In this document: positions 1-10,420 of the stretch, one piece after another
How the letters are laid out: the number at the start of each line of letters is the position of its first letter
Position numbering within the stretch: the first letter of the stretch is position 1
Assembly (NCBI GenBank): GCA_948474755.1
Contig: CAOLHI010000056.1
Span: 620,001 to 684,000, forward strand
Source of the DNA: Ctenosaura bakeri
Lineage: Eukaryota; Chordata; Lepidosauria; Squamata; Iguanidae
Direction of reading: 5' to 3'
Length of the DNA stretch: 64,000 bases
Program-made: the position numbers and the translations under genes
Notes under the pieces: model-generated
The model's input: only the letters and a program-made list of their open reading frames with translations
Told to the model about the DNA's origin: nothing
Database searches by the model: none

Positions 1-302
1 AAGCAGGACATGTCGCGTGAGCGCCCCGCCCCGTCCCTTCCTTCCGCAGGGGTGGAGGGAAGGAAGTGCGACCCGGCCGGCTCCCGGACGCTCCACATGA
101 AAGGTAAGTGCGCGCAGGCGCCGGAAGCGTTGTGCGAGCGCGGGTGATTTTCGCTTGGAAGCGAAAATCAAAAAACCAGCGCTCGCGCCGCTTCAGCCCC
201 GTGAGCCCGGCGGAAGTGGGAGTGAGTCGTGCGGAGTGACACTTCCACTCCTGCGAGGCTCACGGGGCTGTCGCGCAAGAAAAGGCCCGTGCGAAAAGGG
301 CC
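1..302 (+). mobile_element. CAS element 1 (Harbinger-like MITE), truncated by window start
   Basis: The right terminus GCGAAAAGGGCC ends at 302 and the left part lies outside the window. It matches the reverse complement of the element at 59816-60422. It contains a perfect hairpin GATTTTCGC/GCGAAAATC at 146-169 and a 14-bp inverted repeat (CAGCCCCGTGAGCC, 194-207; complement 257-270). An acceptor-like pyrimidine tract plus CAG (AG 48-49) and a GTAAGT donor (GT 104-105) frame a 54-nt exon-like core. GC-rich with no transposase, so non-autonomous. Confidence 0.75.
50..103 (+). other. exon-like cassette of CAS 1
   Basis: A 54-nt segment lies between CTTCCTTCCGCAG and AAAG/GTAAGTG. The donor matches the vertebrate 5' splice-site consensus. 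The same structure and length recur at 60015-60068. Splicing is inferred from motif only. Confidence 0.45.
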
Positions 303-451
303 ATTGACTTAGGAGAGTTGAAACTAAAAGTTCTGAATATGGTAAGAGACAGAAAAATTAGCATTTTCTTTGAAAAACAAACCTATCCAGAACTTTGAAA
401 GGGAATGGAAAAGAGTCTTAGACTGGATAAAAACATAAATGTATAAGAAAC

Positions 452-487
452 CAACCAACCAACCAGCCAACCAGCCAACCAACGAAA

Positions 488-522
<35 letters not shown>

Positions 523-546
523 ATCAATCAATCAATCAATCAATCA
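452..546. repeat. compound tetranucleotide microsatellite
   Basis: Runs of AACC/AGCC, then AAAT, then AATC follow each other without a break. They produce a spurious short open frame on the minus strand. Confidence 0.95.
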
Positions 547-744
547 AAACTGTTCTTTTCTTATGTAAATAGAAATGTAACTGTTCTTCTCTTCTGTAAA
601 TGGAAACAAATTAGATTCAACTGGGGATATAAGCATGGAAGTAGGGGTGGGGGAGTAGGATATGTCAGTAATGATGTATATCCACTCAGGTTTTTTTTTT
701 TTTTGTAACTAAATTTTCAATAAAAATATGGAAACAAAAAAAAA
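547..744 (+). mobile_element. possible L1 3' end with poly(A)
   Basis: A T-rich segment is followed by TTTTCAATAAAAATATGG and an A-run at 735-747. AATAAA plus an A tail in this AT-rich context resembles squamate L1 3' ends. No coding remnant is visible. The rest, up to 911, is low-copy sequence with no recognisable feature. Confidence 0.35.
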
Positions 745-911
745 AAATGTTATACTACAGTCCATCAATCTGATGGAAGCGAGCATAGACCATGAAAACT
801 CAAGCTATAATAATTGAGTTAGTCTTTACATTTCCACAGAATTCTTTGTTGCTTGTGCTTCAGTAGTTTGGAAAATATTCAGGAGATGCCTAAGGGGAAA
901 GGCTAGTCCAA

Positions 912-1113
912 GGTCATTTCTGCACCACACTGTTATGGTGCTATTATTCCACTTTCAATTTCCTATGGAATCCTGGGGTTTACAATTTAGGGAGGGGCCT
1001 TTAGAATTCTCAGCCAGGGAGCTCTTTGGCCTCAGGAAACTACAGACCCCAGAATTCCACAGGAGATCAAAAGTGGACTAATAGCACTTTAACAGTGTAG
1101 AGCAGAAATGGCC
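912..1113. mobile_element. PAL MITE, long form
   Basis: GGTCATTTCTGCAC at the left pairs with GAGCAGAAATGGCC at the right, and the halves are complementary throughout. Flanked by a perfect 3-bp duplication CAA (909-911, 1114-1116). The centre carries the GAATTCTCAGCCAG...CTCTTTGGCC segment typical of the long form. Confidence 0.85.
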
Positions 1114-1134
1114 CAAAATGTTGACTATAAACTA

Positions 1135-1565
1135 GGCCCTTTTTGCACCTTACTTTCGTCGCAGCAGTGGGGAGCGGCACTCGCGCAAGCAGCCATTTGC
1201 ACGAGCCGCTCACGGCAGCCCTTCTGCCTCCCGCAGCGGCTTGCTGGTTGCGCGATCGTCGCACTAGCACCCAGCCCCTTCCTTTCGCAGCGCAGCCTGG
1301 GAGCTGTAGGCTGCACGGGGGGAGGAAGCGCAATCGGGCCGGCTTGTTCGGTGCATTGCACGCAGGTAAGTGCGCGAGGACCCTGCGAGCATTGCGCGAC
1401 CACGCAGTATTTTTGGCTAAGAGCCAAAAATAAGAAAATGCACGCACATCCCGCTTTAGGCTCCTGAGCGTCGCATGAATGGGAATGCATCATATGGAAC
1501 GATGTTCCCATTTACGTGATGCTCAAGGGGCCCTCGTGCAAAAAAAACTGTGTGCGTAAAGGACC
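1135..1565 (+). mobile_element. CAS element 2
   Basis: Ends are GGCCCTTTTTGCACC and CGTAAAGGACC, flanked by a perfect CTA duplication (1132-1134, 1566-1568). Length 431 bp, identical to the copy at 3293-3723. Short open frames on both strands here are GC-rich coincidences. No transposase, so non-autonomous and of PIF/Harbinger type by the 3-bp duplication. Confidence 0.8.
1291..1365 (+). other. exon-like cassette of CAS 2
   Basis: Acceptor CCTTCCTTTCGCAG ends at 1290 and donor CGCAG/GTAAGTG starts at 1366, giving a 75-nt internal segment. It begins CGCAGCCTGG, as in the other 75-76-nt copies. Use as an exon is unproven. Confidence 0.45.
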
Positions 1566-1568
1566 CTA

Positions 1569-2205
1569 GAGTGGACTAGTTTTCCACTACGTAAGTGGAA
1601 AAATGAGAGGATTCTGTAACAGAACTGATGTGTAACTCTGCATATGGAGATTTACATGGTAAAACCTTAATGCAGGATCTTGGTTTAGATGTTTATTTAC
1701 CAAGTTCCCGTTGATTCAATGGGTCCAATCTAATTGTGACGAACAATTGGACTTATACTTAAAAAGGGCAGTCTGATTGCCTTCATGTTGATTTCCCGTA
1801 ATTCCTGTGAAAAACAGGAGCACTCTAGGAAAATTCAAAAGGCGGTTTCCATATCTGACCACTCAGCAATGTTCAGAGTGCTTCTTTAATCATCTTCATC
1901 GTCTACATTTGTGTCTTCATTGTCATCATCCTATAACGGAACAGGTAAGTGTCTATGATGAACCCTTTGGCATGGGGGCAATTCTCTTGCCCGAGGAAGC
2001 AAAACACTGCTACTGTCCCTGAGCCAATCAGCCCCGAGCCAGCACTTGGGCTACTTACTTTTTTGGACCACAGCACTCAAAACCTGGAAACGATGCTGAG
2101 TGGAGGATTTGGGGAGTTTCATTCCAAACCAATAATTATTCCAAGCTCACAAATGGCCAGAGTGTGATGTGAGACGCTGTTTACATCCTGCCTTTTCTCC
2201 ACGAC
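1569..2205. other. low-copy sequence, nothing recognised
   Basis: Mixed-composition sequence without terminal repeats, tRNA boxes or credible coding frames. It contains a PyTCATC-type pyrimidine-rich stretch near 1880-1935 but no supported splice signal. Confidence 0.5.
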
Positions 2206-2208
2206 TAG

Positions 2209-2400
2209 GGTCATTTCTGCACTAGCCTGTTATAGGGCTATTATTCCACTTTCAACATCCTGGGATTTGCAGTTTAGGGAGGGGTATTTAGAATTCTCAG
2301 CCAGAGAGCTCTTTGGCTTCAGTAAACTACAAACCCCAGAATTCCACAAGATGTTGAAAGTAGAATAATAGCACTATAACATGTTAGTGTGGAAATGGCC
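2209..2400. mobile_element. PAL MITE, long form
   Basis: Palindromic element with ends GGTCATTTCTGCAC and GTGTGGAAATGGCC and a perfect TAG duplication (2206-2208, 2401-2403). Slightly shortened in its left arm. Confidence 0.85.
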
Positions 2401-2595
2401 TAGGACTCAAGGAGGCTTACCTATTAAAAATATTACAATGAAAGGCACACAAAAGGCCAGCATTAAAACTGAATTACACTAAAAAAAGGTGTTTAAAAAA
2501 TTAAACAGTACAATTAAAAACAATACAGTACTTACAGTCCTTATGTTAAAAGTCTAAAAGCCTGTCTAAATGATGATGATGATGGTGATATCATT

Positions 2596-2797
2596 GGCCA
2601 TTTCCGCACTATACTGTTATAGTGCTATTATTCCACTTTCAGCAAACTGTGGAATCCTGGGGTTTGCAGTTTAGGGAGAGGCACTTAGAATTCTCAGCCA
2701 GAAAGCTCTTTGGCCTCAGTAAACTACAAGCCCCAGCATTCCACTGGATGTTGAAAGTGGAATAATAGTGCTATAACAGTCTAGTGTGGAAATGGCC
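2596..2797. mobile_element. PAL MITE, long form
   Basis: Complete palindrome with ends GGCCATTTCCGCAC and GTGTGGAAATGGCC. No clean 3-bp duplication is visible, so a flank may have mutated. Confidence 0.8.
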
Positions 2798-2886
2798 TGA
2801 GAAAAGGCGCTCTGCTATGGACCTTTAGTTCTGGACAGGATCACATGGGGAGATGTCCTAGAACTTAGCCATATAGGGCTTAGGCT

Positions 2887-2907
2887 TCTCTCTCTCTCTC
2901 TCTCTCT
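2887..2907. repeat. (CT)n microsatellite
   Basis: About ten CT dinucleotides directly abut the left end of CAS element 4, apparently its target. Confidence 0.8.
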
Positions 2908-3292
2908 GGCCCTTTCCACACCTTACCTCTTCATGGTGGTGTCCAGTGGGGATCCCAGCAGCAATTTGGCTAGGAGAGGAGTGTGAACCTCCGCACAGGC
3001 TGGCTTTGTGATGAAGGAAGCGCAATGGCCCCGTCTCTTCCTTCTGCAGCACAACTGGGTACTTTCTAGAGATGTATTTAAGTCTTTTACTCAAAGGCTG
3101 AAGTCAAGTCTCAAGTCTCTACCTTCAACTCTCAAGTCAAGCCTGGAAGCCAACTTTATACCTCAACCAAAATTCCAGAGTTATTGGATAGAGTGAAATA
3201 ATTCAGTTTTAACAGTTTAAACAGAGTCAGCTCTCCACATTTGCAATTTTGCCATCTGCAGCCTCGGAAGTGGGGAATAGGATCCTGTCTTA

Positions 3293-3723
3293 GGCACTTT
3301 CCGCAACTTACCTGCGTCTGGCACGGTCGTTAGGGGAATCACACGAGCATCCTCTTCCGTGAAGTTCTTGCTTTCCCGCTGCTTCTGCTCTGCAGGAGGT
3401 GCCTGCCAGCCGGCAAGCAACACGAGGACTCCGCCTCTTCCTTCCACAGCGCAACTGGGTATTTTCCCACGCTGCGCTGGAGGAGGAAGCATGTGGGCTG
3501 TGGCTCCGGAGCTCTGCACCGACAGTAAGTGTACGTGGAGCCCTGGAGCAATGCCAACCATGCACCATTTTTGACTAAAAGCTAAAAATGATATAGTGTG
3601 TTATCGGCACCTGCCAGCCCTGGCAGCATTGTACGATTGCAAGGACGTCGCCTGAAATGCTCCTTGCAATGGTGCGATTCTCCGGAGGCCCTTTGGCATG
3701 ACAAATGCTGTGCAAAAAGGGCC
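3293..3723 (+). mobile_element. CAS element 3, nested in AGT 1
   Basis: Ends GGCACTTTCCGCAAC and TGCAAAAAGGGCC, perfect TTA duplication (3290-3292, 3724-3726), length 431 bp. The youngest layer of a three-level nest. Confidence 0.8.
3450..3524 (+). other. exon-like cassette of CAS 3
   Basis: Acceptor CTCTTCCTTCCACAG ends at 3449 and donor CGACA/GTAAGTG starts at 3525. The internal segment is 75 nt, matching CAS 2 and CAS 6. Confidence 0.45.
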
Positions 3724-4490
3724 TTACTCCCCATTACTGAAGGTTCAAAAGATTTAGAAGGAAGGATCCTTCTTCCTCAAGCCCGTTGCCTAACACGTTT
3801 GCTGTTCCCCTCTGAGAAATGCACCCTGAGCTCTGTGGACAAATCTCTTCTTGCTCTTAGGAAACATTTTAGAAGGCTCCTCCAATAAGCAACAGGGACA
3901 GGCTGCTGAGCAGACCTCAACCCTGCATCAAGCCCATTGCCTAACCCATTTTCCTGTTCCCCTCTGAGAAATGCACCCACACTTCTGGCTTGGGACAGAT
4001 TGTTATGTGATTAGTAGGCAAAAAGAGATGGAGATGTTGTTCAAAGTTGTAAGGTTTCTGAATGAACGGGTCATGTTACTGAACCAAGGGCAGCAAGTCA
4101 GTCATTAAAATTCTACAAGTCTCGAGTCGAGTCGAGTCAGTGCATCATTTACGGCCAAGTCGAGTCTAAGAGTCGAATCACTGAAGCGAGTTAAGTCCGA
4201 CGTGAGTCCAAGTTTATCAACTTGAGCCTACATCAGTGGTACTTTCCCAGGCTGCACTGGAGCAGGAAGCACAACCATTGTGCTTCCTGGGCTCCTGCAC
4301 AACAGGTAAGTTTCTGATGGCAGCACAATCATGGGCCATTGACAGGGAAAACCTATCAGTGATTTACTCCATGATTGTGCCATCTGGAGATGGGAGAAGG
4401 ACGGAACTGTGATGAAATCATGCAGAACCATCGTCACTGTTGCATCCTTCTCCCATCCTCATGGTGGGTTGGGAGGGTGGTGCGGAAAAA

Positions 4491-5142
4491 TCTTCTCTTT
4501 TTCTCTCTGGATGCATCTTTGTTGCAATTTTATTTTTTTCCCCCCATTCTTCCCATCCATTTGAAAAACCTTTCTGTAAAGGAGGAAAGAACAAAATAAC
4601 AGGCACTGAGAGATGGGGGAGGGTGTGAAAAGATTTTGTGTGTGTGTCAGAGCAAGAGCAAAAGTGAGTGCATGCAAAGCTTTCCCTTTGAACAAGGCCA
4701 CGATTAATTCCATTTAAAACAACATGGTGTAGAAAGTACAACACAAGAGCAAATTACGGCATTTAATAGAGGCAGCTGTTATTGGGCTGCTACCTACCCA
4801 CACAGGGTCCAGCTGCTTTTCTGAGTAATCAAGTGTTGCCATGTTTACTTGTTTGCAATAAGAAAGAAACACAGAGATAGTCCTCTTTCATTACAGCCAG
4901 TGGATTTGTTATTGTTAAGACCTAATGGGGTCTCTGAAAGCACAAGACCTGGGCCAGAGCCATCAGCCTTTCTACATACTGAGCTCCAGGGTTTTTGATA
5001 CTGGGGGGATCAGAGGTTCAGCTAGGTTCTGCTGCCCACAGAGCCCAGAAAAAGGAGGACACAGGGAAAGAGGGTTCAGTTTTGTACTAGGAAGGAAAAC
5101 CCTCTCCTGCAGAAGACAGCATCCAACTCCTTCTCTTTCTCA
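4491..5142. other. low-copy sequence, nothing recognised
   Basis: Pyrimidine-rich at the left (4490-4550), otherwise average composition. Open frames here lack any family resemblance. No terminal repeats or tRNA boxes seen. Confidence 0.45.
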
Positions 5143-5506
5143 TCATAGAATCATAGAAACGTAGAGTTGGAAGAGACTACAGGGGCCATCCAGTCCAACC
5201 CCCTGCCATGCAGGAACACCCTCAAAGCACTCCCAACAGATGGCTATCTAGCCTCTGCTTAAAAACCTCCAAAGAAGGAGACTCCACCACAGTCTGAGGC
5301 AGCATATTCCACTGCTGGACAGCCCTGACCATCAGGAAGTTCTTCCTGAGGTTCAGGTGGAATCTCCTTTCCTGCAGCTTGAATCTATTGCTCCTTGTCC
5401 TGGTCTCTGAAGCAACAGAAAACAAGCCCTCTCCTTCCTCTACATGGCATCCCTTCAAATATTTAAACACGGCTATCATGTCCCCTCTTAACCTCTCATG
5501 ATGGAG
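5143..5506 (-). mobile_element. CR1 LINE 3' fragment a
   Basis: The minus strand encodes the C-terminal tail of CR1 ORF2, with [33 protein letters not shown] and FKQRLDSHLLGVL, followed by the CR1 3' UTR and the ATTCTATG-type end at 5143-5160. It is 5'-truncated as usual for CR1, so no reverse transcriptase core remains. Confidence 0.9.
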
Positions 5507-5682
5507 AAGGAACAGAAGGAATCCTGCTAGTGTCTTACACTTGTGAAAGTCCTCCTTTCAAAGCCACTGGACAGTTTTATCTGATGGGATATGTCCATGT
5601 GCAGTTCTAGGTTGTGGAAGCAGACCTGCCCTTGCAGTGTCATTGCGCATAAAGGCACACTGTGCATTGTGCATGAATCAAT

Positions 5683-6695
5683 CATAGAATCATGGAGCTG
5701 GACAGGACCACAAGAGCCATCCAATCCAACCCTCTGCCATGCAGGAATTTACAGTAGCCCCTCCACATTTGTGAAGGTTACTGGTGCAGAAACCCTGTGA
5801 TAGTGGAAAAACCACAAATAACTCCCCCCCCCAACATGATCCCTTCCCATTCCTTTGCCTCTGGCCCCAGCATTGGGGTTGTGGGGGTGAGGGAGAGGAA
5901 AAAGGACAAAGTGACTGGATTACTGGTACTTTTCCCTCAGACAGAGTTCTGGCTTCCAGCTACTTCCAGTCTCCATCTCGAAAAAGGGGGGGGTAGGAGC
6001 AAAGAAAGCACTTGACCAATCAGAAGCCATTACACAGCAGAATGCGCAGTCACATGGCAGAGAAGACATGCTCACTCAAAAGGCAAAAAAAATCTATTTG
6101 AAACACAAGTCTCACAAACCTGGGATGAGGAATGCAAAGGATGGAAGTAGGAAAATGGCGGGGGGTGGGGAGGGAGGCACCTTGTGGATAATCAGATTCG
6201 TGAAGGTCAAACCCACGAATGTGGAGAGAGGACTGTACAATTAGAGCACTCCCGAGAGAGAGCCATCCAACCTCTTTTAAAGACCTCCAAAGTCCACCAT
6301 CATCTAAGCTAGTCTATTGCACTGCTGAACATCATTTTTTTTTTAAAAAAATCTTCCTAATGTATAGATGGAATTTCTTTTTGTGTAATATGGATTTATT
6401 GGTTATTGTTCTAGTTGCTAGGGCAGCAGAAAACAGACTCACTCCATCTTCTACATAACATCTCTTCAGATATTGAAAGATAGCTATAATGTCACACCTC
6501 AGTCTTCTTTTCTCCAAGCTAAACACTCTCAGCTCTCTATGTCATTTCTCATAAGCCTTGGTTTCCAGACCTCTGAGCATCTTGGTCACACTTCTCCTCC
6601 AGGAACGCTGGTCCCCAGAACTGGATACAGGATTCCAGCTCTGTGTGTGCAGAAGCATTTGGTTGGGCTTTCAGTTGCACATTGGTTGACTTAGC
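5683..6695 (-). mobile_element. CR1 fragment b, split by MAR 1
   Basis: The CR1 3' end (5683-5751) and the upstream ORF2 tail (6238-6695) are the same copy interrupted by the mariner-like element 5752-6235. Translation of the right part gives a decayed CR1 C-terminus ([20 protein letters not shown]). More diverged than the neighbouring copy a, so older. Confidence 0.8.
5752..6235. mobile_element. MAR 1, Tc1/mariner-like MITE
   Basis: Ends CAGTAGCCCCTCCACATTTG and its degenerate complement ending GGACTG, flanked by TA (5750-5751, 6236-6237). The TA duplication and CAGT start point to Tc1/mariner. 484 bp, no transposase. Confidence 0.8.
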
Positions 6696-6698
6696 TCA

Positions 6699-7152
6699 GG
6701 CCATTTCTGCATGGAGCGAGTGAATCGCCCCGTGTCAGTACTCACCGGACTTCTTGGCTCCACGCTAGGATCCAGGCTGGTCCGGAGCAGTGTGTGGCTG
6801 CTGCTCCTCCTGCTCCAGGGACGAAAATGGTGGTTTCAGTTGGTCAAGGCTCTCCACCAACTGCTGAAGCTTGCCAGCCTAAAGCCCGCCCCCGGCAGAT
6901 CGCAGGCTTGCACTGGTGCGAGCCTGCAAATCTGCAATGGAGCACGGGCACGGAGTGGCGCGATCCATGCTTTTGAAATACCTGTTTCAAGCGGTCTCTC
7001 AAAAGCACGTTAGACGACCACTTCGGGTCGTTCTGGAACTGGCTGAGGTGTGGAACTACACTAAGTAGGTCCGACCCAGTCCACTCCCAGGTGCAGACAT
7101 CCTCCCCGGAGGACGTTCTGCACTGTTTCTTTAAGCCCATGCAGAAATGGCC
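6699..7152 (-). mobile_element. DON element 1 (Harbinger-like MITE)
   Basis: Ends GGCCATTTCTGCATGG and CATGCAGAAATGGCC with a perfect TCA duplication (6696-6698, 7153-7155), 454 bp. GC-rich interior similar to 32348-32807. On the minus strand a donor-like AAGTCCG/GTGAGT (GT at 6744-6745) lies about 45 bp from the end and faces outward. Confidence 0.8.
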
Positions 7153-7421
7153 TCAGTTGCAGAATGCTGCCATTCAACACAAGGATGACGTAGCACAATC
7201 AAAGCATAACTCAGCATGTAGAGATTTATATTTAAAAGCTTTGCTGATACCTTTCTGTCTCCACAGGTGATCAGTGGGTTCTTGGAAAACTTGGCAATGT
7301 TACATTTTTCAAACTACAACTCCCAGGCTAGAATCCTCTAGTTAGTCCCAACTAAAGGAGACCCACAGAATTGATGGAATTTGTGTAGATGTTGAGTGAT
7401 CACTCAGCAACTGATTTAACA

Positions 7422-8045
7422 AGTCATGCCTCCATCCCAGGACCCAGACAGGACCCTTCCCAATAACCAGAACACAGAGATGTGAGAGGAGCAATGCTTA
7501 CAGCAGTCAGTGTAAGTAGAAAATGGAGAGCCCAGAAGCCTTAGAGCATTTATATAGTAAGGACTCATAAATTAGGAAAACAGCTTTGGAAGACTTATAT
7601 AAAGAGGTACCAGAATGGGAGGAAGCTGTTGCATTCAACCATTCCTATCAGTGGAAGCAACCTGGCTTACTTTCAGATTCCTTGCTCATGCTTCTGGAAA
7701 CCTTGATCTTCTCGTTGTGTACAGACTTTGCCACTTGACTGTCCCTCTGGATTTACTGTGAGCTCAGACTGCAAAATGATGACTGGTAATCTCCTCCAGT
7801 CTTAACTGGAAATGTTGGAGATAGGACTCGAGATCTTCTGGATTCCTTATCTACGGCCAATGGCACAGTGTTAAATTCTGAAGTGCTCACCCTCATCAAG
7901 ATACTCTGTGTGGCAACACCTCCACCAGAAAGTCCAGAGCAACTGTGTTGATCTAAAACAGTTTCCAGAAGTTTTCAGGTCTACTAGGAACAGGTCTTCT
8001 GTAAAGCCACTAGGTTTTGCCAAGTCATCATCATCAGCCACAGTC
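7422..8045 (+). mobile_element. LTR-H solo LTR 1 (diverged)
   Basis: Starts GTCATGCCTCCATCCCAGGA, as the copies at 16241, 17162 and 21020. TATATAA motifs at 7550-7560 and 7597-7605 sit where the promoter would be. The right border is approximate because the last 200 bp are diverged and longer than in the other copies. No internal retroviral sequence. Confidence 0.6.
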
Positions 8046-8564
8046 TTAGTTTTCATTTGTTAAAGGTTGGTGTGTATGACATTTAGAAGTGATCTACACA
8101 AGTTGTGCAACAGTGATTTCCAGTATAGGGACTGTGCGATGCAAGAGGAATGTAAGTCCTCTTCTAGTCATTCAAACTATGCTGTGACAATATAAGATCT
8201 TGGCCTCTGTGGATTTCTGGGGTATGTGTGGGTGTGAGTGTAGGACTTAACACAACCAGTAAAACCAAAGAAAGCCTGATCCTTTGAGACAGTGTCTTGA
8301 CTGCACTCTGATGTTGCTTGGCCACATGTGTCCCATCTCTGAAACGCTGGAGAATAGGGGTGAGCGATCTTTCAGCAGAACTTTTGATTTCCCTTTCTCT
8401 CCTAGTGATCTTGGAAAGGAAGAGAAAGCAGAGCTTTGCAAAGTTACTTGTTAACATTGTAACTCCTAGAATCTTCAAGCTGGAGGCTACTTGAGTTGTG
8501 GTCCAAACGGCAACATTTTCACATTTTTGATGAAATTCCAGAAACACAAGTTTGAACCCTTTCC
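8046..8564. other. low-copy sequence, nothing recognised
   Basis: No terminal repeats or coding signal. A long minus-strand frame (8164-8715) exists only because it reads through the adjoining TTCC microsatellite. Confidence 0.5.
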
Positions 8565-8646
8565 CCATTCCTTCCTTCCTTCCTTCCTTCCTTCCTTCCT
8601 TCCTTCCTTCCTTCCTTCCTTCCTTCCTTCCTTCCTTCCTTCCTTC
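8565..8646. repeat. (TTCC)n microsatellite
   Basis: About twenty uninterrupted TTCC units. Confidence 0.97.
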
Positions 8647-8739
8647 CCCAGATATATGCCAGGCAAAAGAGTCGCCTTGCCTGGTCTGACCAGCCCCCAG
8701 CTGCCGTATTAACACTCCTCTATTCCCAAGTTACTTTTG

Positions 8740-8945
8740 TTTCTTCTAAGTGTGTCACGGCTTTGCAATACACACGGAGCTTGATGATAAAATCTCATCA
8801 AGGCCTGCTAAAAGATCTCCTTTATCTGTTTCGATTGGCTTGATTACACTGATTAGGGAAACACTGGAGAATTGCATGTGATGGGGATTAAATAATGCAA
8901 TTAGCTTTAATAATTTCACTAAAAAAGTGGAATTACCCTGGAACA
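8740..8945. other. low-copy AT-rich block, possible conserved non-coding element
   Basis: Repeat-free island with many homeodomain-like cores (GATTA, ATTAG, CAATTAG, TTTAAT) between 8825 and 8925. Its clean complexity contrasts with the surrounding repeats. Conservation cannot be judged without alignments. 8946-9176 holds nothing recognisable. Confidence 0.25.
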
Positions 8946-9176
8946 AAGGGAAGAAAGGAGGTGGGGGGACGTGCTCTCTGCATACAGCCTTTCAGATAAG
9001 TCACAATTCCTTCTTTCTTGCTTTCTCCCCACCCCCACCCCTCCGCCTCTACCCACTTCTACTTTGCAAGCATGGCATTTTAGCAGCCTGTTGACTATAC
9101 GTAAAGAATAAAATTATACACAAAGTTCAGTACAACAGGTTCTTCCTGCTGGATGAGTTATGGGGCAGAGCTGGAA

Positions 9177-9584
9177 GCCATGCCCTATGCAGAGCAACTT
9201 AGAGAGCTGGGGATGTTTAGTCTGCAGAAGAGAAGGTGAAGAGGTGACATGAGAACCATGTTTAAACATTTGAAGGGATGTCATGTTGAGGAGGGAACAG
9301 GTTTGTTCTCTACCGCTCCAGAGACTAGTACAAGGAGCAATGGATTCAAGCTGCAGGAAAGGAGATTCCACCTGAACCTCAGGAAGAACTTCTTGATGGT
9401 CAGAGCTGTCCAGCAGTGGAATATGTTGCCTCAGTGGAGTGTTGGTGGAGTCTCCTTCTTTGGAGGTTTTTAAGAAGAGGCTGGATGACCATCTGTTGGG
9501 AATGCATTGATGTGTGTTCTTGCACAGCAGGGAGTTGGACTGGATGGCCCCTGTGGTCTCTTCCAACTCTATGATTCTATGATC
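9177..9584 (+). mobile_element. CR1 fragment c
   Basis: Encodes the CR1 ORF2 tail ([17 protein letters not shown], then FKHLKGCHVEEGTGLFSTA and [20 protein letters not shown]) with in-frame stops, ending in the repeated TCTATGATTCTATGAT tail. Confidence 0.9.
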
Positions 9585-9607
9585 TTACCTCTTTGGAGTC
9601 CAGCAAC

Positions 9608-9952
9608 CATACCCTCCAACATTTCACAGATGTAAACTGGAACATTTATGGCCAAGCAACCTCAGAGTGTGGTCAAGATGGCAAAAGTTATTAACGGAGA
9701 ACAGACCAGCTTTCAGAAGCTGCAGTACTTTGCTTCTGCCTGAGCATTTAGGGAAGGGCAAGATTCTGCCTCCTCTTCTCTCCCTGCTTCTGGGAGTACA
9801 AACTACTTTTCCACTGTGAACTCAGTTTACTGCAACCAAGTAAGCTGAGAACAAAAAGGGAAAGTGGGAAGAGAAGAGAGAAACTGGGACATTTTAAAAG
9901 CAGCTGAAAAAGTGGAATGGCAACTGCCAAATTGAGACAGTTGGAGGGTATG
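9608..9952 (+). mobile_element. TACC element 1
   Basis: 13-bp perfect inverted ends CATACCCTCCAAC / GTTGGAGGGTATG, 345 bp. The interior has a purine-rich stretch and TTTTAAAAGCAGCTGAAAAA near the right end, shared by all copies. No clear target duplication, so the superfamily is uncertain (hAT-like by size). Confidence 0.7.
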
Positions 9953-9982
9953 AGTTCCAAGAAGACCCCAGTCAGCATGGCT

Positions 9983-10033
9983 GCTGGGTCACCATAAGTT
10001 GAAAATGACTCGAAGGCACACAAGAGCACAACC
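9983..10033 (+). mobile_element. Sauria SINE 3' tail fragment
   Basis: GTCACCATAAGT...ACTCGAAGGCACACAA matches the Bov-B-like tail of the SINEs elsewhere in the window. The tRNA-like head is missing. Confidence 0.55.
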
Positions 10034-10420
10034 TTACATTTCTTTCCCATTTGCTTGTTATATTAATTGTGTTCTTTTTTTTTTTGTTCACTCAGTTTTG
10101 CAACATTTCGTTTATTAATTTTGCCATTGCTTTTGTGGTAGTCAGATTGCTTCCTGCTTCAGCTGGTTATTATGATCCTTTTAATCCAATGCATTCCTTG
10201 TTTTCATAGTTTGTAAAAACTTTTCTGTAAGTGGGCAAAATTAATAACAGCCTGCCTGCCAATGTTGAACTCACCTCCATCTTAAAAACAGTTACAGGGG
10301 TCCACAAGATATTGTTGCCCTGGATTTCTTGCCTTGCCAGAGATTGGTCTAGCTGTTTTTTTTTGAAGAAACCTCCAACTCTAAAACTTCATGACAAGTA
10401 TATCTTTGAAGATCTGATGC

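Larger units (their letters stand above)
3067..4238. mobile_element. AGT hAT-like transposon 1, containing CAS 3
   Basis: Ends TAGAGATGTA and TACATCAGTG are roughly inverted and flanked by a perfect 8-bp duplication GTACTTTC (3059-3066, 4239-4246), the hAT hallmark. Both subterminal regions are packed with AAGTC/GAGTC repeats. Relative to the copy at 33548-34143 it carries CAS 3 plus somewhat more internal sequence. No transposase is visible. Confidence 0.8.
2908..4490 (+). mobile_element. CAS element 4, host of a nested AGT and CAS
   Basis: The left end GGCCCTTTCCACACCTTAC starts at 2908. The right end GGTGCGGAAA near 4475 is degraded, so the boundary is approximate. It is split by the AGT element 3067-4238 at a duplicated GTACTTTC. 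Removing the insert restores an acceptor-donor core. The right part (4300-4480) resembles the reverse complement of the element at 37928-38264. Confidence 0.65.

Noticed and set aside
452..546. CRISPR-like regular array
   Set aside because: A simple tetranucleotide microsatellite without spacers. The window is vertebrate.
8164..8715. 183-codon minus-strand frame with KEGR repeats
   Set aside because: Reads through a (TTCC)n microsatellite.
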